From NCBI RefSeq assembly GCF_024169515.1, contig NZ_JAMKCQ010000001.1, positions 2,232,001 through 2,296,000 of the forward strand: DNA of 64,000 bases, given 5' to 3'. The translations under genes and the position numbers were made by a program. This DNA comes from Erwinia aphidicola (GTDB lineage Bacteria; Pseudomonadota; Gammaproteobacteria; Enterobacterales; Enterobacteriaceae). Of the stretch, positions 10,601 to 17,924 are shown in pieces; the stretch's first letter is position 1, and each line of letters opens with the position of its first letter. The notes below the pieces were generated by a model. That model did not search any database, was not told where the DNA came from, and saw nothing but the letters and a program-made list of their open reading frames with translations.

Positions 10601-11233
10601 CAGATTGCCGAGGTAATAATCACTGTTGCCAAAGGCCAGCGATGCCAGCGCCTCTTCGTCGGTATCAAAACGTTGAATACTCGCTTCAGGGAAGTGCTGT
10701 TTCAGCCAGGCCAAATCGAGATAGTGATGTGACACCGCCAGATGCAGGTTTTTAACTGCCTTCCAGTTGGTGCGCTGGTCGCTGATACGCCGCATCAGCG
10801 TGGGATTATCCGGCATGAAGCTGCGGCTGCCGACCAGTGTGCTATGGATGGGCAGCGGATTGCCGGTCGGGTCGGTGACGATATCGACCTGATGCGTTTC
10901 CAGTGCCTGTAGCGCCTGTTCGCGGCTGGCAAAGCGGGTAATCTGCGAACGCATCCCGAGGTACTGCGTCACCAGCAGCGAATAGTCGGCGTCAATGCCT
11001 TCATACTTGCCGCTTTCGGTAAACATATCGAACGGCGGGGTTTCCGGCAGCCAGACGCCGATTTTCAGCTCGCGTTTTTGCCCCAGCCAGCGCCAGTCTT
11101 CATCGCTGATATTGAAACTGCGGGGGTTATAATTCTCGCGGCTGATAATCGATAGCGTTTCGGGCGTGTCCTCAGCCCGCGCCATTAGCAGAGGAAGCAG
11201 CAGCAACAGCACGAACAGGACAGGTTTTTTCAC
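7625..11233 (-). CDS. EvgS/BvgS-like hybrid sensor histidine kinase
   Basis: A 1202-residue unorthodox sensor kinase of the inner membrane. Order of parts: signal peptide (KKPVLFVLLLLLPLLMARA); two periplasmic solute-binding (Venus flytrap) domains, about 45-260 and 290-515; one membrane helix, about 534-554; a PAS-like segment; HisKA with the phospho-His in FLATMSHEIRTP (about 719). Then come the ATPase boxes NLVSNAIKFT, DSGKGIS and GSGLGLAI; a receiver with Asp in LLITDCSMPG (about 1008); and an Hpt domain with His in KCIHRMSGAC (about 1142). This is the BvgS/EvgS four-step phosphorelay. I place the start at the GTG at 11233, 4 nt after the regulator's stop codon, because it yields a clean signal peptide; a TTG at 11269 would overlap the regulator gene. 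Probable partner: the response regulator just upstream. Confidence 0.9.
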   Translation of the reverse strand: MKKPVLFVLLLLLPLLMARAEDTPETLSIISRENYNPRSFNISDEDWRWLGQKRELKIGVWLPETPPFDMFTESGKYEGIDADYSLLVTQYLGMRSQITRFASREQALQALETHQVDIVTDPTGNPLPIHSTLVGSRSFMPDNPTLMRRISDQRTNWKAVKNLHLAVSHHYLDLAWLKQHFPEASIQRFDTDEEALASLAFGNSDYYLGNLTTASYLVGRNYNNLLAVQEIFPVRAPGSRFLMRAADWQLVNAVNSVLAAIPATQNQVIYQQWSEGSDLLPIINRLNFNEREKRWLKENPNIPVVVNSLYAPFTMVDAQGNFYGISADLLRLIRLRTGINFTPVVAESVNEMFRDVKGGKARFIAAISYSDMRDNQLRFTRPYFSSPFVLVVQQSQSLPMALNKHTRIAITENNMLIPELKKQYPGINLVTVANASIAMQLVNEGKVDGAVHTLVGGGYMIDRYFRNNLKIAMTLGDASSQISFAVSPDQPELLSILNKALADIAPRTMTRVINKWQTSPDVQLDTWAAYRTQFWLLGGLTLAIGLTSLIWIYYLRRQISARRRAQQSLQSQLQFSDKLLNNVQVPVYVVDRQGGLVLFNQSWQEFFKGDSVNGARGSVADVNNPLNVIWREIKDEVIQGNAAPQPSPQAFQIFNGESQRSVIHNAVRYLDDSQQTAGLICSWIDVTEHQSLTTDLSLARERAEQANRAKSTFLATMSHEIRTPVSAIIGLLELAVSAPGRKTDDDEPVKVAWESARSLMGLIGDILDMARIESGRLELAPEWVRSTELAPPVVRVFEGLARQKSLRLSCTLPPVMPYEVFIDALRFRQILSNLVSNAIKFTEKGSVEVNIDITALENDEVRLSVSVKDSGKGISAGEQHDIFNPWVQAEDGKRQSGSGLGLAICSQLVQMMSGNITLQSEPGRGTEVTFTLALATRSSRPEEIPTKALPAAIEVPPLRILAVDDHPANRMLLRRQLARLGHQVTEASDGEKAWEIWQQQQFDLLITDCSMPGMDGLELTRLIRAHQTQPLMIVGLTANAWPEERARCQQAGMDDCMFKPLQLPQLQAMLGQVALRMAKDRPAPSELEQMLSFSGLNNLTQGDDELLHSLLSVTLTTQRQDIVEAAELLELEDWPEMAKCIHRMSGACQIISANKAEALCRRLEDLCRQDDVSAEEAQALWQETENELAILNRAIENYLAGN

Positions 11234-11237
11234 AGGA

Positions 11238-11861
11238 TTAATCCAGATGGTTGCGCCGGGCGAAATCAATTAATGCCAGATTAGATTCTAGCTCCAGTTT
11301 GGTCATTACCCGGGTTTTATAGGTACTGACGGTTTTGTTACTGATGTGCATGCGCTGCGAGATATCAATGACTTTCATCCCCTGGGCCAGATAGCGCAGA
11401 ACCTGCAATTCACGGCTGGAGAGCGCTTTCAACGACTCCGTTTCCTGTTCAGGATGGGCAATATTGCCGCCGTTTTTACGCTTCAGCGGGAAGTAGCCGT
11501 AGCCGCGCATTACGGCTTTTACCGCATCGCTCAGCTCTTCCAGATTATTTTTCTTGCTGACAAAGCCGTCGGCGCCGATGCTCATGCAGCGGCTGAGATA
11601 GTGCTCATCATCGCGTGAGGTCAGGACCAGCAGACCCCCTTTGAAGCCGCTGGCGCGCAGCTTTTCAATCACTTCTATTCCGCTCAGTGAAGGGATGTCG
11701 AGATCGACAATCACCATATCCGGTTCAAGCTGGCGCACCATCTGTAATGCCTTTAGTCCGTCATCCGCCTCGCCGACCACCGTGTGCTGATCTTTTTCTA
11801 ACAGCATCCTGATCGCCAGACGTGCGACGGGATGATCGTCAATCATCAAAATGTTAGCCAT
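11238..11861 (-). CDS. NarL/FixJ-family response regulator (EvgA/FimZ/BvgA-like)
   Basis: A 207-residue DNA-binding response regulator. The receiver has the acidic pair Asp8-Asp9 (LMIDDHP), the phospho-acceptor Asp53 (MVIVDLDIPSLSG) and Lys103/104 (FVSKK). The C-terminal LuxR HTH reads LSSRELQVLRYLAQGMKVIDISQRMHISNKTVSTYKTRVM (about 147-186). The hybrid kinase follows 4 nt later in the same operon, the arrangement of evgAS and bvgAS, so it is the likely phosphate acceptor. It faces away from the autotransporter across a 383-bp AT-rich region that contains a TACA-N3-TGTA inverted repeat. Likely activator of the adhesin genes downstream; this is inferred. Confidence 0.92.
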   Translation of the reverse strand: MANILMIDDHPVARLAIRMLLEKDQHTVVGEADDGLKALQMVRQLEPDMVIVDLDIPSLSGIEVIEKLRASGFKGGLLVLTSRDDEHYLSRCMSIGADGFVSKKNNLEELSDAVKAVMRGYGYFPLKRKNGGNIAHPEQETESLKALSSRELQVLRYLAQGMKVIDISQRMHISNKTVSTYKTRVMTKLELESNLALIDFARRNHLD

Positions 11862-12244
11862 TACAACGCCTCATAAATAAATGTCCTTCCCGAATACTGT
11901 CATAATAATTACAAACTGTAAAAGTGATTTAATATAAAAATACAGAATTATCTTATTCAATGTAGTCCACGCTGAAATGGATGACAAAATAAGTAAAAAG
12001 GCCTGCGTAACTGCTGTTTCTATCTGATGTTAATTGTTTTTTCATGGCCCTACTATTCGCGACCTATATCAGTTAAATCATCATCTTATGGTTTGGTTTG
12101 ACTGTCTTTGCGTTATTAAACTTTAGATTATGAGATTCGACGTTATTAATTAGCGCCTTAAGCGAGGTTTTTCTATTTCTTGCTGAGAGCGTCAGGCAAT
12201 TTCATTTTTAATTGTGATAGCGCGTATCTGTCCAGGAACATACG
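11862..12244. other. AT-rich divergent control region, regulator/autotransporter
   Basis: No gene is visible in these 383 bases. They are much richer in A+T than the flanks and must hold the promoters of the response-regulator operon (leftward) and the autotransporter (rightward). Visible marks are the inverted repeat TTACA-AAC-TGTAA at 11909-11921 and a TGTAGTCC at 11961-11968. The latter is identical to the left half of the repeat found upstream of the fimbrial genes. I could not fix -10/-35 boxes with confidence. Confidence 0.6.
11909..11921. promoter_or_regulatory. TTACA-N3-TGTAA inverted repeat, candidate regulator site
   Basis: A perfect 5-bp inverted repeat with a 3-nt centre, about 50 bp upstream of the response-regulator start codon. 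The core TACA-N3-TGTA resembles the EvgA box as I recall it. It is a candidate autoregulatory site; no experimental support is available here. Confidence 0.35.
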
Positions 12245-15200
12245 ATGAGCCAACGATTTACCCCTTCCGTGCTATCTCAGTGCTGTCTGCTGGCGCTGGC
12301 GTCCGGCACATTTTCTCCCGCGCATGCGGGCTATAGCGTTACCGACGGTTCGACGCTGCTGGTCAGCAGCGGTTATACCACCAGCAGCGCAGGCGATTAT
12401 CCGCTGTTAGCCAGCGGGACAGGAAGCCTGCTGCAAACCAGCGTGCCGCTCACCTTCCGCACCTCCGGCAATAATCTGTTCGCCGCCCGCATCCTTGACG
12501 GCGGCGCGATGGCGCTGAACGGTGCCACTCTGAGCACCAATGGGCTGCAGGCGAACGGGCTCGACGTTACCGCTGCGCTGGCCACGCTGCGCGGCGGTCT
12601 GATCGCCACCAGCGGCGTGAACAGTAGCGCCATCGCCGTGCGCGGTGACAGCCAGCTAACGCTGGCGGATTTGGCGCTGGTCACCAACGGCAGCCAGAGC
12701 AGTGGCATCGATATGCGCGGCGGAACGCTACAAGCGGATAGCGTCAGCCTGGTGGTGAACGGCAGCAGTGCCAGCGGAATTGCACTTGGCAGCGGCATAT
12801 TTTCAACGCACGTTGACGCGGTACTGAATGACGTCAGCGTCCTGATGCAGGGCACGGGAACGCAGGCGGCGATTGAGGTAGGAAATGCGCAGCTGAATGG
12901 CGATCGCGTGACGATCAATGCCCTGGATCAGCACCGTGGGGTGGAAATCTACAACCCGGAAAATAGCCGCGGCGAAGTCACGCTCAGTCACAGCACAATC
13001 GCCAGCGAAAGCGGTGATGCGGTCTACCTGCTGAACGGCGATATCACCCTGAACAACAGTCAGCTGAACAGCGGCAGCGGTATCGGCGTTAACGTAAATA
13101 AAAATGCCAGCGCCACGCTGAGCCAGACGTCGGTGACCACCCGCGGTAACGGTGCCGATGCGATGTGGATTGCCGAGGCAAATTCACGCGCGCAGATCGC
13201 CGATTCCGTGCTCAGCACCACGGGCAGTGCTGCCACGGCACTGAACGCGCAGTACGGCCCGGCAACCATCACCAACAGCGAGCTGAAAACCAGCGGCAGC
13301 GGCAGCCACGGTATTTACACCCAGAGTCAGGTCGATGCCGATGGCGTCACCATTACCACCGCTGGCGGCTCCGGTATGGGCGTGTTTGCCGCGATGGGCG
13401 GGCAGGTCAACATCAGCAACAGCGCCATTAACACGGCGGGTGAGCTGGCGGCCGGGCTGCTGGCTTATCCAGGATCGCGCATTGTCGGCGATCGGCTGAG
13501 CGTGACGACCACCGGCGATAACGCCTTCGCCCTCTGGACGCGCTCCGGCGAGCTGGATATCAGTAACAGCACCCTGACCACCGAGGGGAATGCAGCAGGT
13601 CTGTACATCAGCAGCAACAGTCTGGGCGATGCCAGTACGGTCAGCCTCGATAACAGCACCCTGACCAGCCAGGCCGCCAGCGGCATCCAGGCTGTGGGTG
13701 CGCAGGGAGAGCTGGCGCTGAGTAAGGGCACCACCGTAACTGGCGGCAACGGCGTGCTGCTGCAATCCAGCGCGGGCAGCATCCTGGCCGTTACCGCCGA
13801 CAGTCAGGTGACGCTGAACGGCGATGTCAATGTCGCTGCCGGTGACCAGGTCACGCTGGCGATGAGCAATGATTCCACGCTAACCGGCGCGGTGCAGAAC
13901 CTGCAGACCCTGACGCTGGATAACAGCGTGTGGAATCTCACCGGGGATTCGCTCGTCGGCGCATTGGCCAATAGCGGTACGGTAAACTTCGTCAGCGATG
14001 ACGCGGGCTACCATACCCTTAACCTCAGCGCGCTGAGCGGCAGCGGTCAGTTTGTGATGAACACCGATATTGCCGGCTTGCAGGGCGACCTGATCAACAT
14101 TTCCGGCGACGCCAGCGGCGCGCACCGCATCAGCGTGCGCGACAGCGGGCGCGAGCCGGCCGACAGCAGCGGCGTACTGCCGCTGGTGCATACCGCGGGC
14201 GGCAGCGCGCTCTTCACCCTGAATAACGGGGTGGTGGATGCCGGGGTGTATCAATATGAAATGCAGCATCGCGGCGACGACTGGGTATTGGCAGCGAAAC
14301 CCACCGAAACTGGCCCGGGTACGGACTCACCGGATATCGACCTGCCGCCACCACCGGTGGATGACCCCGATAGCGGACTGCCGGTTAAACCGGTAGTGCC
14401 CGTTAAACCGGTGGTGCCTGTTGAACCGGTGGTGCCCGTCGCACCGGTTGTGCCGCTCAACCCGGCGCTGACGCCGGCGGCCCGCAGCGTGCTGGCCCTG
14501 ACCAATGTGCTACCCGTGGCGGCGGATGCTGAACTGAGTACTCAGCGTACCCGCGCCGGGGAGATCCGCAGCGGTCAGCAGCAGGGCGGTGCCTGGCTGC
14601 GCGCCCTGGGCGGTGAATATCGCCAGGACGGCAGCCGGGGGACGGATGCGCAGCTGCAGCAGAGCGGCATGATGATCGGCGTGGACAGTGCGCGCGAAGT
14701 GGGGGAGAGCACCTCACTGGTTGGCCTGTTTACCGGCGTCAGCCATAACAACGTGAAGTACAGCGTGGGCGGTAGCGGCAAGATCGACAGCTACTTTATC
14801 GGTGCCTATAACACCTGGCTGCTGAATGATGGCTGGTTTGTCGATGCGGTGGCAAAAGCCAACAACTTCAGCGTCAGCAACCGCGTGACGATGAGCGGCG
14901 GCGAGCAGAGCAAAGGCGGGTTCAGCACGCCGGGCTTCACGCTGTCGCTGGAAGCGGGCCGCCATATCGCACTGAACGACGGCTGGTTTATCGAACCGTC
15001 GGCGCTGGTGGCAGGTAGCTGGATCAAAGGGCAGAACTGGCAGATGGATAACGGTATGCAGGTGAAAAATGGCCAGATGTCATCACAGCAGGGCGAGCTG
15101 AAAGCCGTGGCAGGGCGCTCCGTCACGCTGGCGAATGGCGTGCAGCTGCAGCCGTGGCTCCAGCTGGCGGCCATCAACGAATTTGCCTCGGGCGATGATA

Positions 15201-15379
15201 TTGATCTTAACGGCCACGCTTTCCGCAATGACAGAAGCGGTCTGCGCGGCGAAGCCGGAGTTGGCATGGCGGCGCAGGTTAACCGCGATCTGCAGATTTA
15301 CAGCGAAGCCACCCGGGCTAAAGGCAAAAACAGCGAACAACCGTGGGGGGCCAGCCTCGGCGTGCGCTGGAGCTGGTAA
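12245..15379 (+). CDS. autotransporter adhesin (type Va secretion)
   Basis: A 1044-residue autotransporter. It has a signal peptide ending AHA (about residue 28) and a long passenger of beta-helix type. The passenger is rich in short repeats of the form ...LNNSQLNSGSG..., ...ITNSELKTSGSGSHGI..., ...ISNSTLTTEGNAAG.... A proline/valine linker made of four 18-bp repeats (about residues 713-736) leads to a C-terminal translocator barrel (about 770-1044) ending GVRWSW, with the terminal aromatic residue needed for outer-membrane insertion. No Cys occurs outside the signal. It resembles pertactin/AIDA-like adhesins in build but I do not assign a named orthologue. It stands between the two-component genes and the fimbrial genes, so it is probably part of the same surface regulon. 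Confidence 0.9.
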   Translation: MSQRFTPSVLSQCCLLALASGTFSPAHAGYSVTDGSTLLVSSGYTTSSAGDYPLLASGTGSLLQTSVPLTFRTSGNNLFAARILDGGAMALNGATLSTNGLQANGLDVTAALATLRGGLIATSGVNSSAIAVRGDSQLTLADLALVTNGSQSSGIDMRGGTLQADSVSLVVNGSSASGIALGSGIFSTHVDAVLNDVSVLMQGTGTQAAIEVGNAQLNGDRVTINALDQHRGVEIYNPENSRGEVTLSHSTIASESGDAVYLLNGDITLNNSQLNSGSGIGVNVNKNASATLSQTSVTTRGNGADAMWIAEANSRAQIADSVLSTTGSAATALNAQYGPATITNSELKTSGSGSHGIYTQSQVDADGVTITTAGGSGMGVFAAMGGQVNISNSAINTAGELAAGLLAYPGSRIVGDRLSVTTTGDNAFALWTRSGELDISNSTLTTEGNAAGLYISSNSLGDASTVSLDNSTLTSQAASGIQAVGAQGELALSKGTTVTGGNGVLLQSSAGSILAVTADSQVTLNGDVNVAAGDQVTLAMSNDSTLTGAVQNLQTLTLDNSVWNLTGDSLVGALANSGTVNFVSDDAGYHTLNLSALSGSGQFVMNTDIAGLQGDLINISGDASGAHRISVRDSGREPADSSGVLPLVHTAGGSALFTLNNGVVDAGVYQYEMQHRGDDWVLAAKPTETGPGTDSPDIDLPPPPVDDPDSGLPVKPVVPVKPVVPVEPVVPVAPVVPLNPALTPAARSVLALTNVLPVAADAELSTQRTRAGEIRSGQQQGGAWLRALGGEYRQDGSRGTDAQLQQSGMMIGVDSAREVGESTSLVGLFTGVSHNNVKYSVGGSGKIDSYFIGAYNTWLLNDGWFVDAVAKANNFSVSNRVTMSGGEQSKGGFSTPGFTLSLEAGRHIALNDGWFIEPSALVAGSWIKGQNWQMDNGMQVKNGQMSSQQGELKAVAGRSVTLANGVQLQPWLQLAAINEFASGDDIDLNGHAFRNDRSGLRGEAGVGMAAQVNRDLQIYSEATRAKGKNSEQPWGASLGVRWSW
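14381..14452 (+). repeat. four 18-bp tandem repeats encoding PVxPVV linker
   Basis: Four consecutive 18-bp units, each encoding a variant of Pro-Val-Lys/Glu/Ala-Pro-Val-Val, separate the autotransporter passenger from the translocator barrel. Unit starts are 14381, 14399, 14417 and 14435. Copy number could vary by slippage without changing the frame. Confidence 0.85.
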
Positions 15380-15405
15380 GCCATCCCCTGTCGCGCCCTA
15401 CAAAA

Positions 15406-15423
15406 TGCAGGACATGGACTACA
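15406..15423 (+). promoter_or_regulatory. fimbrial operator copy 1 (TGCAG-N8-CTACA)
   Basis: One mismatch from the TGTAG-N8-CTACA inverted repeat found upstream of the other fimbrial units; same 8-nt gap. It lies 105 nt before the first DUF1120 gene. The downstream GGCCT block of the better copies is present but at a different distance, so this copy is weaker. Confidence 0.45.
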
Positions 15424-15527
15424 GGTATGGCCTGCAAATCCGATGGAGGGTAAAGACGCTGCGGCAGATAATGGCCGCAGCTAAATTTCCTGCTTATTTG
15501 CTTAACCCTTAACTTCTGGACTCTGTA

Positions 15528-16232
15528 ATGAAAACTTCAATCACCGCTATTACCCTGCTGGCATTGAGCCACGGGGCGCTCGCCGCAGACAGCGTCGATG
15601 TACGCGTAGTCGGCACCATCGTTCCCGCCGCCTGTACTCCCTCTTTCCCGTCTGGTGCAGTGGTGGACTATGGCACGATTAAGGCCAGCAGCCTGAATCA
15701 GACCAGCTACACCGTATTGAACGAAAAAGCGGTGGAGTTTGCGATTACCTGCGAAGCGCCAACTAAAGTGTCCCTGCGTGCGATTAACGGCCGCCCAAAT
15801 ACCACGGCAGATTCGAATGATACGTCGTACGGCTTTGCGCCAATGCCGATGGGGATCACGCTGCTGGGTAAAACCTTCCCATCGGGTACTGCCGGGCTGG
15901 GGCTGGACGGTGCGACGCGTATCGGTGGCTATGCCATGATGATCAACAACAGCAGCTTTACGGCAGACGGTGTTGCCGTCAACGCTATCCGCCGCCCGTT
16001 TGCAAACGCGCCAACCACCTGGGCCGCCTCTGACGGCACGCTGTTCTCGATTTCACCGAGCGATGTGACGCCGGTCAGCTGGGCCGCCGCCGGGCAGTTA
16101 ACGCCGGTCGCTTTTACCACCTTAACGGGCCAGCTGCGCGTACAGGGCTTCCTGAATAAGGTTTCGGCGCTGGACGTGTCAAAACCGATTCATCTTGATG
16201 GTTTAACCACGCTGGAAGTTAACTATCTGTAA
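15528..16232 (+). CDS. DUF1120 fimbrial subunit 1
   Basis: A 234-residue secreted pilin-like protein of the DUF1120 family, the type found beside chaperone and usher genes in the E. coli yhc locus (YhcF, GltF). A signal peptide (cut after ALAA) is followed by DSVDVRVVGTIVPAACTP. A Cys here and a second in FAITCEAP (about residue 75) probably form the pilin disulphide. The C terminus TTLEVNYL has the penultimate Tyr and alternating hydrophobic pattern used for donor-strand pairing with a chaperone. It is less similar to the other subunits than they are to each other. It is followed by its own terminator. The family call is secure; a structural role as pilin is inferred from context. Confidence 0.88.
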   Translation: MKTSITAITLLALSHGALAADSVDVRVVGTIVPAACTPSFPSGAVVDYGTIKASSLNQTSYTVLNEKAVEFAITCEAPTKVSLRAINGRPNTTADSNDTSYGFAPMPMGITLLGKTFPSGTAGLGLDGATRIGGYAMMINNSSFTADGVAVNAIRRPFANAPTTWAASDGTLFSISPSDVTPVSWAAAGQLTPVAFTTLTGQLRVQGFLNKVSALDVSKPIHLDGLTTLEVNYL

Positions 16233-16275
16233 GTCTCTATTTTTATAAAAAAAGAGTGTCTGTAGGTGTAGTTTT

Positions 16276-16299
16276 TCCCGCTCCGGCGGGATTTTTTTT
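16276..16299 (+). terminator. terminator after DUF1120 subunit 1
   Basis: CCCGC-TCCG-GCGGG stem (16277-16290) followed by A and eight T residues. Confidence 0.85.
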
Positions 16300-16340
16300 G
16301 CCTGTAGTCCTTTAGTTATGGCAAAAAATGGTCGATAGAT

Positions 16341-16371
16341 CCTGAGAGCAACGGTATGATCCCCTCTCAGG
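16341..16371 (+). promoter_or_regulatory. hairpin masking the mini-pilin ribosome site
   Basis: CCTGAGAG (16341-16348) can pair with CTCTCAGG (16364-16371). The right arm includes most of the Shine-Dalgarno sequence CAGGAG of the gene starting at 16380. The hairpin could limit translation of the small protein. Confidence 0.45.
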
Positions 16372-16379
16372 AGAACCCC

Positions 16380-16694
16380 ATGAAACTAACTCATCTGGCC
16401 TTACTGGCCACCACGCTACTCGTTGCACATGCCACCGTCGCTGCCGATAGCGTCACGCTGCGCGTGACCGGCACCATTGTGCCCGTCGCCTGTTCACCCA
16501 TGGTCAGCGGGCAGCCCCAGCAGCCCGACCTGAAGATTGACTGCTTCAGGCCGCGCGCGGTGGATATCCGCTGGACGGAAAGCGGTGGCAACAGGCCGAT
16601 CGCCACCCCGCATCTGTCTCTCTCGCCCAGGACCACCCTGAAGCGCAGCATCGCATCGGGCGGTGCAAGCGAGCTGGAAATTTACTATCTCTGA
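16380..16694 (+). CDS. miniature DUF1120 protein
   Basis: A 104-residue protein that has both ends of the DUF1120 family but not the middle. The N terminus is a signal peptide then ADSVTLRVTGTIVPVACSP; a second Cys lies in LKIDCF (about 59), and the C terminus SELEIYYL matches the family ending. Roughly 130 central residues of the full-length relatives are missing. The frame is intact, with a signal peptide, paired Cys and a ribosome site (CAGGAG), so it looks translated rather than decayed. It may be a stunted subunit, for example a terminator or plug, or an early stage of gene loss. The ATG at 16380 is preferred over 16356 because it starts the signal peptide. Confidence 0.7.
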   Translation: MKLTHLALLATTLLVAHATVAADSVTLRVTGTIVPVACSPMVSGQPQQPDLKIDCFRPRAVDIRWTESGGNRPIATPHLSLSPRTTLKRSIASGGASELEIYYL

Positions 16695-16754
16695 TAACCC
16701 TGCGGGCTGACCGAACAAAAGGATCGGCCCCTTTTCCTGCACTCTCGCCTGACC

Positions 16755-16835
16755 TGTAGGCTGACGCCTACAAATCCCCATCCCCGGCCTTCAGAGCCCT
16801 GGCTGTACTCTCATTCAGAACATTCCGTAGTCCTG
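16755..16835 (+). promoter_or_regulatory. fimbrial promoter module A
   Basis: Perfect inverted repeat TGTAG-N8-CTACA at 16755-16772, GGCCTTCAG from 16786 (+31), and CTCTCATTCAGAACATTCCG from 16808 (+53), running to GTAGTCCTG at 16835. The gene behind it starts at 16956. The same elements with the same spacing occur in modules B, C and D. Confidence 0.65.
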
Positions 16836-16955
16836 CCACAATGATTTCACTGAGCAGCGAGACAAAAAATGCCGGCAGGGTTAACACCAGCGGCAGAGAT
16901 TGTTCCTCGACTGGCCGTCAGCGTGAACTCAAACTTAACTATTGGAATACCTGTC

Positions 16956-17660
16956 ATGATGAAGAAAACTGTTGTTGCCCTGGCCCTGCTGGCCACTACC
17001 GCGTCTGCTTTTGCTGCCGACAGCGTTGATGTGCGCGTTATCGGTACTATCGTGCCTGCGGCCTGTACCCCGGCCCTGACCGGCGGCGGCGTGGTGGATT
17101 ACGGCACCATTAAAGCCGACACCATCAGCGCGACCGACTACACCGTGCTGCCAGAGAAGCAGATCAGCTTTGCGATTACCTGTGATGCACCGGCCAAAGT
17201 AGCGCTGATCGCCAGCAATGGCCGCACAGGCTCACTGGCAGGCGTCCCTGAGACAGCTCACGGAGCGGGTCGTAGCCCGGTTAACCTGTTTGGTCTGTCA
17301 GCCGTTGGCGCTGCGGGTTTGGGTATGGAAGGTACATCGCAAGTTGGTGGCTACGGCGTGCGTATTGACAGCAGCACGGTGACTGCTGACGGAGTGGCGG
17401 TTGACAGTCTGCGCGCCGACCGCGACCCGGGCCATGCTGACTCACCATGGGTTAAAGATAGCTATTCAGGGATCGTTTATTCTCCAAACTATCAGCGCCT
17501 GACTACCTGGGCTGCAACCGGTACCACCACGCCAGTAGCCTTTACCGCACTGAGCGGCCAGCTGGGCGTGCAGGCTTATATCAACAAAGGTTCCGAGCTG
17601 GACCTGAGCAAGCCGGTGCATCTCGATGGCCTGACCACCATCACTCTGTACTACATGTAA
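16956..17660 (+). CDS. DUF1120 fimbrial subunit 2
   Basis: A 234-residue DUF1120 pilin-like protein. It starts MMKKTVVALALLATTASAFAADS, a clean signal peptide, then VDVRVIGTIVPAACTPALTGGGVVDYGTIK. Cys residues in PAACTP and AITCDAP fit the pilin disulphide, and the protein ends GLTTITLYYM. It is very close to the next gene (subunit 3), which with the shared leader marks a tandem duplication. The two differ mostly in the central region (about residues 95-165), the part most likely to be surface-exposed. The start at 16956 was chosen because the longer frame from 16869 runs through the conserved non-coding leader. Confidence 0.88.
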   Translation: MMKKTVVALALLATTASAFAADSVDVRVIGTIVPAACTPALTGGGVVDYGTIKADTISATDYTVLPEKQISFAITCDAPAKVALIASNGRTGSLAGVPETAHGAGRSPVNLFGLSAVGAAGLGMEGTSQVGGYGVRIDSSTVTADGVAVDSLRADRDPGHADSPWVKDSYSGIVYSPNYQRLTTWAATGTTTPVAFTALSGQLGVQAYINKGSELDLSKPVHLDGLTTITLYYM

Positions 17661-17682
17661 TTCCCCGGTATTACAGAATCAG

Positions 17683-17708
17683 CCGCTCCTTCGGGGGCGG
17701 TTTTTTTT
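17683..17708 (+). terminator. terminator after DUF1120 subunit 2
   Basis: CCGCTCC-TTCG-GGGGCGG stem followed by eight T residues; the same form recurs after subunit 3. Confidence 0.9.
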
Positions 17709-17722
17709 GCCTGGAATATGGC

Positions 17723-17803
17723 TGTAGTCCGCACCCTACAGATCTTCATCCCTGGCCTTCATCAGACCGGCTGCACTCTCATTCAGAACATTCCGTAGTC
17801 CTG
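17723..17803 (+). promoter_or_regulatory. fimbrial promoter module B
   Basis: Inverted repeat CTGTAG-N8-CTACAG (core 17723-17740), GGCCTTCA from 17754 (+31) and CTCTCATTCAGAACATTCCG from 17776 (+53). The leader after it is almost the same as that of module A up to the next start codon at 17925. Confidence 0.65.
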
Positions 17804-17924
17804 CCACAATGATTTCACTGAGCAGCGAGACAGAAAATGCCGGAAGGGTTAACACCAGCGGCAACGATTGTTCCTCGTCTGACCGTCAGCGTGAACTTAA
17901 ACTTAACTTATTGGAATACCTGTC

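Noticed and set aside
11234..11269. TTG start at 11269 for the hybrid kinase
   Set aside because: It would lie inside the response-regulator gene and spoil the signal peptide; GTG 11233 gives a clean one.
12600..13700. CRISPR-like array in the autotransporter passenger
   Set aside because: The similar segments are degenerate coding repeats of a beta-helix, not identical repeats with unique spacers.
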